DNA of 50,821 nucleotides from Pseudomonadota bacterium (lineage in GTDB: Bacteria; Pseudomonadota; Alphaproteobacteria; Reyranellales; Reyranellaceae). The DNA is taken from positions 1 to 50,821 of the forward strand of contig JAIUOX010000023.1 of assembly GCA_020160955.1 (NCBI GenBank), in the 5' to 3' direction. Made by a program: the position numbers and the translations under genes. Under the pieces are notes generated by a model. The model was not told the origin of the DNA and ran no database searches. It was given only the letters and a program-made list of their open reading frames with translations. Below are positions 24,036-31,250 of this stretch, piece after piece. Every line of letters starts with the position of its first letter. The stretch's first letter is position 1.

Positions 24036-24533
24036 TCAGATCGTCGGCTTCTTGCCCTGCTTGTAGTTGGCGATCGCCGCCTTGAGCATGCGGTACTCGG
24101 CGCAGCCGAACACGCACAGCGAATCGAGGCGGGCCAGCATCTGGTCGGCCTCGGCCGGGCGGTCGAGCATCAGGTAGGCCTCGCCGAGATACTCGTGCGC
24201 GCCGAGGTGCTTGGCGTCGATCGCCAGCGCCTGCGTGTAGTACTGCAGCGAGCCCTGCGGGTTGCCCGAGGCGCGCGTCGCGAAGCCGAGCAGGTTGTAG
24301 GCGTCGGCGTTGCGCGGGTCGCGCTGGACGACGCCCTGCAGCAGCGGGATCGCGCCGGCATAGTTCTTCTGCTGCTCGATCATCGCCTTGGCCTGCGCGA
24401 AGGCGGGGTCGGCCGGCTTCGACGGCTTCACGGCCTCGATCTTCGGCGGGTCGGCGCCGCCGCCGGCGGCGAAGGTCGAAACGGGAAGGCCGAGAGCGAA
24501 CACAGAGAGAGCAGCGAGAACGGTCGGGCGCAT
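24036..24533 (-). CDS. Exported TPR-repeat protein
   Basis: 165 residues from ATG 24533 (GGAGGTGG upstream). A signal peptide ('VLAALSVFALGLPVSTFAAG') is followed by a Pro/Lys-rich linker and about three tetratricopeptide repeats: 'AGAIPLLQGVVQRDPRNADA', 'YNLLGFATRASGNPQGSLQY', 'YTQALAIDAKHLGAHEYLGE'. The C-terminal 'SLCVFGCAEYRMLKAAIANY' carries two Cys. It is probably a periplasmic protein-interaction module. It is the last gene of the HAD-recX-arsC-cyclase run, 59 bp after the cyclase. Confidence 0.85.
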   Translation of the reverse strand: MRPTVLAALSVFALGLPVSTFAAGGGADPPKIEAVKPSKPADPAFAQAKAMIEQQKNYAGAIPLLQGVVQRDPRNADAYNLLGFATRASGNPQGSLQYYTQALAIDAKHLGAHEYLGEAYLMLDRPAEADQMLARLDSLCVFGCAEYRMLKAAIANYKQGKKPTI

Positions 24534-24592
24534 GGGCCACCTCCTGGAGAGGGGCAATTGTCGCGCGGTCCGGCCGCCCGGCAACGAAAACC

Positions 24593-26272
24593 TTATGACA
24601 TTGGCGTGAGGGCGTCGCCCAGCGAGGCCAGCGAGCCGACGGCGCGCACCTTGAGCCGTCCCTGGCGGCCGCGGATCTCGACCTCGTGCTGCGGCGCGTC
24701 GCCGAGGTCGAGGCCGGCGCGCTCGACCAGCTCCTGCGACACCACCAGCTCCGCGGCGAACTCCTTGGTCAGGGTCTCGAGCCGGCTGGCGATGTTCACC
24801 GTGTCGCCGATCGCCGTCAGGTGGGTGGCGCGGGCGTAGCCCATCTCGCCGACGATGGTCGGGCCGGCATGCAGGCCGATGCCGATGCGCAGCGGCTGCG
24901 CGAGGTCGCCCGACAGCGCCTCGTTGAGGTCGGCCAGCGCCTCGCCCATTCGCCGCGCGGCGTCGAGCGCCTGGCGGCACGCCTCGCGCGGCTCGTGGCC
25001 CAGCCCGAAGATCGCCATCACGCCGTCGCCGATGAACTTGTCGAGCCGGCCGCCGGCCGCCTCGATCGCCTGGCCGGTGGCGCGGAAGTACCGGTTGAGC
25101 AGGAACACCACGTCGTAGGGCAGGCGGCCCTCCGAGATCGAGGTGAAGCCGCGGATGTCGGCGAACAGGATGGCGACGTAGTGCTCGCCGCCATGGGCCT
25201 GCGGCTGGCGGCGATAGGCCTCGACCGGGCCCGCCGCCGGCGGCAGCAGCGGCGTCACGCGGTAGTGGCCGGGCGGCGGCCGCAGTTGGCAGGCCAGCCG
25301 CACGTTGGCCGGGGCGCCGACGCGGTCCAGCACCTTCTGCTCCTCGGGCAATGCCGCCGGCAGGAGGACGCGGTCGGGCCCGGTGACGCGCACGCGGCAG
25401 GTCGAGCAGCGGCCGCGGCCGCCGCACACCGAGGCGTGCGGGATGCCGGCCATGCGGCTCATCTCCAGCACGCTGAGACCGGCCGGCTGGGCGACGCTGC
25501 GCCGCTCGTCGTAGTCGAGGCGCACCACGCCGGCCCGGCGTTCCCACAGGTCGCGCAACGGCCGCGCCACGAGGGCGGCGACCGCGAGGCCGAGGCTGGT
25601 CGCGAGCAGGCCGTTGGCGATGGCGTAGAGGTTGGCGACCTGCTCGGCGCGCGGCACGCGCACGCGCTCGAACAGCTCGGCGAGGAAGCCCGGCTGCTGC
25701 GCCAGCTCGGCGACGTCGCGCAGCGCGATCGCCGCGCCGGTGAGACCGGCGACCGGGACCAGCAGCGCGGCGGCGTAGAGCGCCGGCAGCCAGCGGCGGT
25801 ACCACGGCCTTAGGCGCCACGCGAAGTGCAGGCCGATGCAGGCATGCAGCCAGACGACCAGCGGCAGGGCGAACTGGCGCGTCACGCCCCAGGCGTCGCT
25901 GGTGACCAGCGACGCCAGCACCCACGGGTAGCCCGCGTCGACGCCGTAGAGCGCGTGGGCGAGGCGTGTGCCGACCGCGTGCATCACGCCCAGCGGCACG
26001 ACGAGGCCGCCCAGGATCCACTGGGTCCACTCCCACGGCGACAGCTTGAGCGGCCGGCGCCGGTAGAGCGACGCCAGCGCCAGCGCGAAGTGCACGAGCA
26101 GCGCGCCGTAGAGCAGGAGCTGGCCAACCGGGTTGTGCCACGCCAGCGCGAACCAGTACCGGCCGGCCTCGAGCGCGCGCAGCGAGACCACGCCCAGCGC
26201 GTGGTTCAGCAGGTGGGTGACGACGTAGAGGAACAGCACATAGCCGGACCAGAGGCGCAGCCTGCCGGCCAT
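24593..26272 (-). CDS. Membrane adenylate cyclase with His-rich membrane domain and 2Fe-2S ferredoxin domain
   Basis: 559 residues in three parts. Residues 1-235 hold about six membrane helices, several with paired His (20/24, 61, 98/106, 143/149), resembling the heme-b-binding helices of SdhC/FrdC-type cytochromes. Residues ~245-340 form a plant/adrenodoxin-type 2Fe-2S domain with Cys283, 289, 292 and 328 (C-x5-C-x2-C-x35-C). Residues ~360-550 are a class III cyclase with metal Asp372 ('FADIRGFTS') and Asp416 ('DKFIGDG'), Lys412 and Thr486 for adenine, and Asn493/Arg497 ('GDTVNIASRLE'). All catalytic residues are present, so cAMP synthesis controlled by cell redox or electron flow is likely. 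Heme binding is inference; the cluster and cyclase are direct from motifs. Confidence 0.9.
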   Translation of the reverse strand: MAGRLRLWSGYVLFLYVVTHLLNHALGVVSLRALEAGRYWFALAWHNPVGQLLLYGALLVHFALALASLYRRRPLKLSPWEWTQWILGGLVVPLGVMHAVGTRLAHALYGVDAGYPWVLASLVTSDAWGVTRQFALPLVVWLHACIGLHFAWRLRPWYRRWLPALYAAALLVPVAGLTGAAIALRDVAELAQQPGFLAELFERVRVPRAEQVANLYAIANGLLATSLGLAVAALVARPLRDLWERRAGVVRLDYDERRSVAQPAGLSVLEMSRMAGIPHASVCGGRGRCSTCRVRVTGPDRVLLPAALPEEQKVLDRVGAPANVRLACQLRPPPGHYRVTPLLPPAAGPVEAYRRQPQAHGGEHYVAILFADIRGFTSISEGRLPYDVVFLLNRYFRATGQAIEAAGGRLDKFIGDGVMAIFGLGHEPREACRQALDAARRMGEALADLNEALSGDLAQPLRIGIGLHAGPTIVGEMGYARATHLTAIGDTVNIASRLETLTKEFAAELVVSQELVERAGLDLGDAPQHEVEIRGRQGRLKVRAVGSLASLGDALTPMS

Positions 26273-26276
26273 CGGA

Positions 26277-26627
26277 CTACTTCAGGATCGCCAGCACGGC
26301 TTCCGGCGGCCGGCCGATCGCCGCGCGCTTGCCCTTCACCACGACCGGCCGCTGCAGCAGCACCGGGTGGGCGGCGATCGCCTTGACGATGTCGGCGCGG
26401 GTGAGCTCGGCCTTCTTCTTGCCGAGCGCCTTGAACTCGGCCTCGCCGTCGCGGACCAGCGCCGTCGCGTCGCCGCCCAGCTGGTCGAGCAGCGTCTCGA
26501 TCTCGGCCTTGGTTGGCGGCTGCTTCAGGTACTCGCGGATGGTCGGCGTCACGCCCTTCTTCTCGAGCAGCGCCAGCGTCTCGCGCGACTTGGTGCAGCG
26601 CGGGTTGTGCCAGATCGTGACGGTCAT
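26277..26627 (-). CDS. arsC: Arsenate reductase, glutaredoxin-dependent type
   Basis: A 116-residue ArsC-family protein. Catalytic Cys11 lies in 'IWHNPRCTKSRETLALL', with the family's downstream arginines in 'LVRDGEAEFKALG', 'LLQRPVVVKG' and 'RAAIGRPPEAVL'. These arginines favour true ArsC over the Spx/YffB branch. It reduces arsenate to arsenite with glutathione and glutaredoxin. No arsenite pump or ArsR is nearby; it sits 4 bp upstream of the 2Fe-2S adenylate cyclase in a single-strand run, so a more general thiol-redox role is possible. Confidence 0.9.
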   Translation of the reverse strand: MTVTIWHNPRCTKSRETLALLEKKGVTPTIREYLKQPPTKAEIETLLDQLGGDATALVRDGEAEFKALGKKKAELTRADIVKAIAAHPVLLQRPVVVKGKRAAIGRPPEAVLAILK

Positions 26628-26651
26628 CGAACTCTCCCTCGAAACGGAATT

Positions 26652-27206
26652 CTAGTCGTCGTCCAGCGCCGCGACGTCGGCGGCGTCGATCACTTTCCTG
26701 GCAACGGCCAGCGCGAAGCCGGCGCGCGCCATCGCCGCGAGGTCGCGGTGGCGCCGGTCGGCGCGCTCGGCCTCGGGACGGAATGGCCCGAGCCGCCGCC
26801 GCCGCGCCAGCGCGATCGCCGCCTGGCGCTCGCGCCGCTCGGGATCGGTGTCGAGTTCCTCGTCGAGCGCGACCAGCGCGCGGTCGAGCGTGCCGGCGTC
26901 GACGCCGGCCAGCGTGAGCTTGTGGCGGGTCATGCGGCTCGACGTGCCGCGGCGATGCATCGACCGCGCCTTGGTCTGGGCGAACTCCTTGTCGTCGATC
27001 GCGCCGGCCGACACGAAGCGCTGGACTACTGCCTCGATCGCCGCCTCGACGCCGTCCATGACGGGCGCCTCGGCGATCTCGGCCTTGCGCACGCGCCGGC
27101 GCAGCACGCGGCGCAGCCCCTCGGCGGTCGCCGGGTAGCGTTCGAGGTAGAACGCGGCGGCGTTCTGCAGGTACTGGGCCGTGATCGGTCGTGCCGGGCG
27201 TCTCAC
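26652..27206 (-). CDS. recX: RecX-family regulator of RecA
   Basis: A 184-residue basic helical protein. It opens 'PITAQYLQNAAAFYLERYPA' then 'TAEGLRRVLRRRVRKAE', with 'VQRFVSAGAIDDKEFAQTKA' and 'RSMHRRGTSSRMTRHKL', and ends in helical repeats 'ERRERQAAIALARRRRLGPF'. This is the alphaproteobacterial RecX pattern. RecX binds RecA filaments and limits recombination and SOS activity. recA is not adjacent. It lies 13 bp after the HAD gene and 24 bp before arsC on the same strand. Confidence 0.85.
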   Translation of the reverse strand: MRRPARPITAQYLQNAAAFYLERYPATAEGLRRVLRRRVRKAEIAEAPVMDGVEAAIEAVVQRFVSAGAIDDKEFAQTKARSMHRRGTSSRMTRHKLTLAGVDAGTLDRALVALDEELDTDPERRERQAAIALARRRRLGPFRPEAERADRRHRDLAAMARAGFALAVARKVIDAADVAALDDD

Positions 27207-27219
27207 GGCTTCGGTCTCC

Positions 27220-27885
27220 TCAGTCGCGCAACCGGATGCCGACCATCGCCTGCAGCTCGTCGATCGCCACGTCGGGATCGCCGACCTTGATGGTGCGCAT
27301 GCCGAGCGCGCGTGCCGGCTTCAGGTTGATCCCGAGGTCGTCGAGGTAGATGCACTGCTCCGGCCGCACGCCCAGCAGGTCGCAGGCATGCTGGTAGATC
27401 CGCGGGTCGGGCTTGCGCACGCCGACCTTGCTCGATTCGACGACGTGCTCGAACAGCGTCATGACCTCGGCCACGGCGCGCGCCTTCTCGGGGCTGCGCG
27501 CCATGCCGGGCCCATCGCCGGCCTTCATGTTGTTGGTGATGCAGGCGACGCGGAAGGCCCCGCGGACGCGCCGCAGCGCCTCGACCATCTGCGGCCGAAT
27601 GTCGCCCGAGATCGCCTGCAGGACCCGCCAGCCGTCGACCCGGTGGCCGAGCTCGCGGGCCTCGGCCTCGAACAGCTCGACGAAGCCGTCCAGGGTGACT
27701 TCGTTCCGTTCCATCCGGGCCCACGCATTGGTGTCGCCGTTGCGCGCATTGATGCTGCGAATGAAATCTTTGGGAAGTCCGGCCTCCGCCTCGTAGCGGT
27801 TGAAGGCCTCGAACGGGCTCGTGAGGATCACGCCCCCGAAGTCCCACAGCACGGCAGCGGGGATTTTTGCATGGCTCGTATTCAT
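27220..27885 (-). CDS. HAD-family hydrolase (phosphatase, epoxide-hydrolase-N-like)
   Basis: A 221-residue HAD protein. Motif I is 'AVLWDFGGVILTSPFEAFNR' (nucleophile Asp; DFGGV type), motif II 'VACITNN', motif III Lys in 'KVGVRKPDPRIYQHA', and motif IV 'IYLDDLGINLKPARALGMRT'. This variant resembles the N-terminal phosphatase of soluble epoxide hydrolases and YihX. In motif I the usual second Asp is Gly, as in several of these relatives. It is the first gene of the minus-strand five-gene run and divergent from the TetR gene. The substrate is unknown. Confidence 0.87.
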   Translation of the reverse strand: MNTSHAKIPAAVLWDFGGVILTSPFEAFNRYEAEAGLPKDFIRSINARNGDTNAWARMERNEVTLDGFVELFEAEARELGHRVDGWRVLQAISGDIRPQMVEALRRVRGAFRVACITNNMKAGDGPGMARSPEKARAVAEVMTLFEHVVESSKVGVRKPDPRIYQHACDLLGVRPEQCIYLDDLGINLKPARALGMRTIKVGDPDVAIDELQAMVGIRLRD

Positions 27886-27906
27886 TCGAACTGGACCCGA
27901 TCGACC

Positions 27907-27935
27907 TTGTTCCTGCCCAAGTCGGCTCTTATTTC
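27907..27935 (+). promoter_or_regulatory. Putative sigma-70 promoter for the TetR gene
   Basis: TTGTTC, a 17-bp spacer and TATTTC end 76 bp before the ATG at 28012, in the 126-bp divergent gap with the HAD gene. Assigned by consensus and position only. Confidence 0.4.
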
Positions 27936-28011
27936 ACGCAGACACACTCAATAAGCGACGGGTCCTGCGAAGACCACACCCGTTCGCCCCCACTCCGAGT
28001 AGGAACCCAGC

Positions 28012-28704
28012 ATGAGCGAAGCAGCGGTCCAGCCGCGCGGCAGCGCATTTTCGAACGAGGCATCCATGGGCGACAAGGCGGGCGAGAAGGGCCACGCGCC
28101 GGCCGGCCGGCCGGACGGCCGTAACCGGCGGGCCGCCGAGACCCGCCGCAAGATCATCGCGGCGGCCAAGGACATGATCGCGGAGACCAGCACCGCCCCG
28201 ACCGTGGTCGCGGTGGCCAAGCGGGCCGACGTCTCGGTGCGCTCGGTTTTCCAGCATTTCGGCGATGTTGAGTCACTTTTCGTAACTGTGGTCGACAGCA
28301 TCCGTAACGAGCTCGTGAAGCCGGCCCCGACCCCGGTCGACCGGCCGTTCGCGGCCCGGATCGCCGGCCTGGTCGACAACCTCGCGCAGGTCTTCGACAA
28401 GATCGTGCCGCTCAGGGTCGCCGCCGGCCAGTTCGCCCACAACCCGGCCATGATCGAGCGCTCGCGGGCGGCCAAGCAGGAGGTCCAGGACGCCGTCCTG
28501 AAGCTGTTCGCCGCCGAATTCGACCAGCTGAAGCCGGAAAACCGCGAGGAGCTGGCCGACGCCATCGGCGCCGCCCTGTCGCTCGACGCCTGGATCGTCC
28601 TGCGCCGCCAGGACGGGCTCAGCTACGAGCGGGCCACGGCGGTCTGGCGCCTCACCCTGTCGGCGCTGCTGGAGCACGCCTTTCCGGCCGGTGCGAACGA
28701 CTAG
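28012..28704 (+). CDS. TetR/AcrR-family transcriptional regulator
   Basis: 230 residues. A disordered 40-residue lead precedes the helix-turn-helix: 'RRAAETRRKIIAAAKDMIAE', then 'APTVVAVAKRADVSVRSVFQ' and 'HFGDVESLFVTVVDS'. The C-terminal ligand domain is helical ('LAQVFDKIVPLRVAAGQFAH'). ATG 28012 follows AGTAGGAA. It is divergent from the HAD gene and 86 bp upstream of the SxtJ/carbamoyltransferase genes on the same strand, so either may be its target; the ligand is unknown. Confidence 0.9.
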   Translation: MSEAAVQPRGSAFSNEASMGDKAGEKGHAPAGRPDGRNRRAAETRRKIIAAAKDMIAETSTAPTVVAVAKRADVSVRSVFQHFGDVESLFVTVVDSIRNELVKPAPTPVDRPFAARIAGLVDNLAQVFDKIVPLRVAAGQFAHNPAMIERSRAAKQEVQDAVLKLFAAEFDQLKPENREELADAIGAALSLDAWIVLRRQDGLSYERATAVWRLTLSALLEHAFPAGAND

Positions 28705-28722
28705 GACGGCGCTCGGGGATCA

Positions 28723-28751
28723 TTGACTTCGCGGGTGTTTTCCGTGAGTTA
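28723..28751 (+). promoter_or_regulatory. Weak candidate promoter before the SxtJ gene
   Basis: TTGACT (near-consensus -35) is followed at 17 bp by GAGTTA, a poor -10. It lies 40 bp before the ATG at 28791 in the gap behind the TetR gene. The -35 is striking but the -10 is not. Confidence 0.3.
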
Positions 28752-28790
28752 AAGGCCCCCGAATCACCGCCCGAGACGCAGTACCGCCCC

Positions 28791-29222
28791 ATGGCGACCA
28801 GCCAGCTCCACGAGGACTATTCGCGCGAAGAAGAGGTGAAGGCCGGATCCGACCGCAGCTTCGGATTCGTCTTCGCCGGCTTCTTCGCCATTCTCGCCGC
28901 GATCTCGCTGTGGCGCGGCAGCGTGACCTGGCACTACACGCTGCCGGTCGCGGCCGCCTTCCTGGTCGTCGCGCTGGTCTACCCGAAGATCCTCGGGCCG
29001 CTGAACCGGCTTTGGCTGAAGTTCGGCCTGCTCCTCTACAAGGTCATGAACCCGATCATCCTCGGGCTGCTGTTCTTCGTGACCATCATGCCGATCGGCC
29101 TGCTGATGCGGGCCCTGGGCAAGGACTTCCTGCGACTGAAGCGCGACCCGGCCGCCAAGAGCTACTGGATCGAGCGCACCCCGCCGGGGCCGCCGCCGCA
29201 GTCCATGAAGAACCAATTCTGA
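28791..29222 (+). CDS. SxtJ-family membrane protein
   Basis: 143 residues with three membrane helices: ~24-42 ('FGFVFAGFFAILAAISLW'), ~48-65 ('YTLPVAAAFLVVALVYP') and ~87-108 ('VMNPIILGLLFFVTIMPIGL'). The C-terminal 'MRALGKDFLRLKRDPAAKSY' followed by 'WIERTPPGPPPQSMKNQF' is a hallmark of SxtJ-like proteins. They were named from the saxitoxin cluster and occur next to carbamoyltransferases in many bacteria; their role is unknown. No clear Shine-Dalgarno precedes the ATG. Next on the strand are an SxtK-like protein and the carbamoyltransferase, exactly that pairing. Confidence 0.85.
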   Translation: MATSQLHEDYSREEEVKAGSDRSFGFVFAGFFAILAAISLWRGSVTWHYTLPVAAAFLVVALVYPKILGPLNRLWLKFGLLLYKVMNPIILGLLFFVTIMPIGLLMRALGKDFLRLKRDPAAKSYWIERTPPGPPPQSMKNQF

Positions 29223-29239
29223 ACCGGAAAGGACCGGAC

Positions 29240-29392
29240 ATGGGTTCCATCATCGTCGAGCTTTGGGCGTTCATGAAGGAGCGCAAGAAGTTCTGGCTGC
29301 TGCCGATCCTCATCATGATGGTGATCTTCGGCGGCCTGATCGTGCTGACCAAGGGGTCCGCGATCGCGCCGTTCGTCTACACGTTGTTCTAG
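29240..29392 (+). CDS. SxtK-like / DUF5989 small membrane protein
   Basis: A 50-residue protein, easily missed. It reads 'MGSIIVELWAFMKERKKFWL' then 'LPILIMMVIFGGLIVLTKGS' and 'AIAPFVYTLF': a short amphipathic lead with a basic KERKK patch, one membrane helix, and an aromatic tail. This is the DUF5989 pattern found between SxtJ and carbamoyltransferase genes. AAAGGA precedes the ATG at 29240. Its role may be to hold the carbamoyltransferase at the membrane; that is inference. Confidence 0.88.
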   Translation: MGSIIVELWAFMKERKKFWLLPILIMMVIFGGLIVLTKGSAIAPFVYTLF

Positions 29393-29410
29393 CAGGAAGA
29401 GGCGCTTCTC

Positions 29411-31246
29411 ATGCGCGTGCTCGGCATTTCGGCCTTCTACCATGACAGCGCCGCGGCGCTGATCGAGGACGGCCACCTGGTCGCGGCCGCGCAAGAGGAG
29501 CGTTTCACCCGCAAGAAGCACGACGCGGGCTTCCCGCAGAACGCGGTGCAGTACTGCCTCGACGAGGCCGGCACGACGCTGGCCGACATCGACTACGTCG
29601 CATTCTACGACAAGCCGTTCCTCAAGTTCGAGCGGCTGCTCGAGACCTACCTCGCCTACGCGCCGCGCGGCTTCCAGTCGTTCCGCATGGCCATGCCGCT
29701 GTGGCTGAAGGAAAAGCTGTTCCAGAAGACCGTGCTGCGCGACGAGATGAAGCGCTGGCAGCCCGACTTCGACTGGAACAAGCGCCTGCTGTTCGGCGAG
29801 CATCACCAAAGCCACGCCGCCTCGGCGTTCTTCCCGTCGCCCTACGAGGAAGCGGCGGTGCTGTGCATGGACGGCGTCGGCGAGTGGGCGACCACGTCGC
29901 TGGCGTGGGGCCAGGGCAACAAGCTCGAGATGCTGAAGGAAATCCACTTCCCGCACTCGCTCGGCCTGCTCTACTCGGCATTCACCTACTACACCGGCTT
30001 CAAGGTCAACTCCGGCGAGTACAAGGTGATGGGCCTCGCGCCCTACGGCGAGCCCAAGTACAAGGACAAGATCCTCGAGCACATCGTCGACCTCAAGGAA
30101 GACGGCAGCTTCCGCCTCGACCAGAAGTACTTCGACTACTGCACCGGGCTGCGCATGACGAACGAGAAGTTCGGCGAGCTGTTCGGTGGCAAGGCGCGGA
30201 CCCCCGAGCAGCAGCTGACCCAGCATCACATGGACCTCGCGGCTTCCGTCCAGGCGGTGACCGAGGAGATCGTGATCCGGCTGGCGCGTTCGGTGAAGAA
30301 GGAAACCGGCGCGAAGAATATCTGCCTTGCCGGCGGCGTGGCGCTGAACTGCGTCGCCAACGGCAAGCTGCTGCGCGAGAACCTGTTCGACGGGATCTGG
30401 GTGCAGCCGGCGGCCGGCGATGCCGGCGGCGCGGTCGGCGCGGCCTTCGCCGCCTACCACGGCTACCTCGGCCAGGGCCGCAAGCTGAACGGGCACCTTG
30501 ACGGCATGGCGGGTTCCTACCTCGGCCCGGTGTTCGAGGACGACGAGATCGAGCGCCGCCTGGCCGCGGCCGGCGCGCGCTACACCCGCCTGACGCGCGA
30601 GCAGCTGATCGAGCAGACGGCGCAGGCGCTGGCCGACGAGAAGGCGGTCGGCTGGATGCAGGGCCGCATGGAATTCGGGCCGCGCTCGCTGGGCGCCCGC
30701 TCGATCCTCGGCGACGCCCGCTCGCCGTCGATGCAGAAGACGCTGAACCTCAAGGTCAAGTACCGCGAGTCGTTCCGCCCGTTCGCGCCGGCGGTGCTGC
30801 GCGAGGACGTCGAGAAGTACTTCGATATCAAGACCGACAGCCCGTACATGCTGATGGTCGCGCCGGTGAACGAGGACCGTCGCCGCGCCATGAGCAAGGA
30901 CGAGGAAGCGCTGTTCGGCATCGAGAAACTGAACGTGCCGCGTTCCGACATCCCGGCGGTCACGCACGTCGACTACTCGGCGCGCATCCAGACCGTGCAC
31001 AAGGAAACCAACCCGGCCTTCCACGACCTGCTGACGTCGTTCAAGGCCAAGACCGGCTACTCGGTGGTGGTGAACACCTCGTTCAACGTGCGCGGCGAGC
31101 CGATCGTCTGCACGCCCGAGGACGCCTTCCGCTGCTTCATGGGCAGCGAGATCGAGGTGCTGGTGGTCGGCAACTGCTTCCTGCGCAAGGAAGACCAGGA
31201 CCCGGCGCTCAAGCTCGACTACAAGAACGCCTTCGAGCTCGACTAG
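29411..31246 (+). CDS. Carbamoyltransferase (NodU/CmcH/SxtI family)
   Basis: 611 residues, full length. The N-terminal ASKHA-type domain opens 'VLGISAFYHDSAAALIEDGH' and contains 'AAAQEERFTRKKHDAGFP', 'LFGEHHQSHAASAFFPSPYE' and 'GVGEWATTSLAWGQG'. The middle has 'CLAGGVALNCVANGKLL' and the C-terminal domain 'QGRMEFGPRSLGARSILGDA', 'NTSFNVRGEPIVCTPEDAF'. These enzymes use carbamoyl phosphate and ATP, through carbamoyl adenylate, to O-carbamoylate sugars, antibiotics or Nod factors. The substrate here is unknown. ATG 29411 follows AGGAAGAGG. It ends 4 bp before the next gene. Confidence 0.95.
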   Translation: MRVLGISAFYHDSAAALIEDGHLVAAAQEERFTRKKHDAGFPQNAVQYCLDEAGTTLADIDYVAFYDKPFLKFERLLETYLAYAPRGFQSFRMAMPLWLKEKLFQKTVLRDEMKRWQPDFDWNKRLLFGEHHQSHAASAFFPSPYEEAAVLCMDGVGEWATTSLAWGQGNKLEMLKEIHFPHSLGLLYSAFTYYTGFKVNSGEYKVMGLAPYGEPKYKDKILEHIVDLKEDGSFRLDQKYFDYCTGLRMTNEKFGELFGGKARTPEQQLTQHHMDLAASVQAVTEEIVIRLARSVKKETGAKNICLAGGVALNCVANGKLLRENLFDGIWVQPAAGDAGGAVGAAFAAYHGYLGQGRKLNGHLDGMAGSYLGPVFEDDEIERRLAAAGARYTRLTREQLIEQTAQALADEKAVGWMQGRMEFGPRSLGARSILGDARSPSMQKTLNLKVKYRESFRPFAPAVLREDVEKYFDIKTDSPYMLMVAPVNEDRRRAMSKDEEALFGIEKLNVPRSDIPAVTHVDYSARIQTVHKETNPAFHDLLTSFKAKTGYSVVVNTSFNVRGEPIVCTPEDAFRCFMGSEIEVLVVGNCFLRKEDQDPALKLDYKNAFELD

Positions 31247-31250
31247 GCGC

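Noticed and set aside
26277..26627. Arsenic-resistance operon
   Set aside because: Only arsC is present; there is no arsR, arsB/acr3 or arsH, and the neighbours are recX and a cyclase.
29411..31246. Saxitoxin or Nod-factor cluster
   Set aside because: Only the carbamoyltransferase trio is shared; no PKS, amidinotransferase or nod genes are present.
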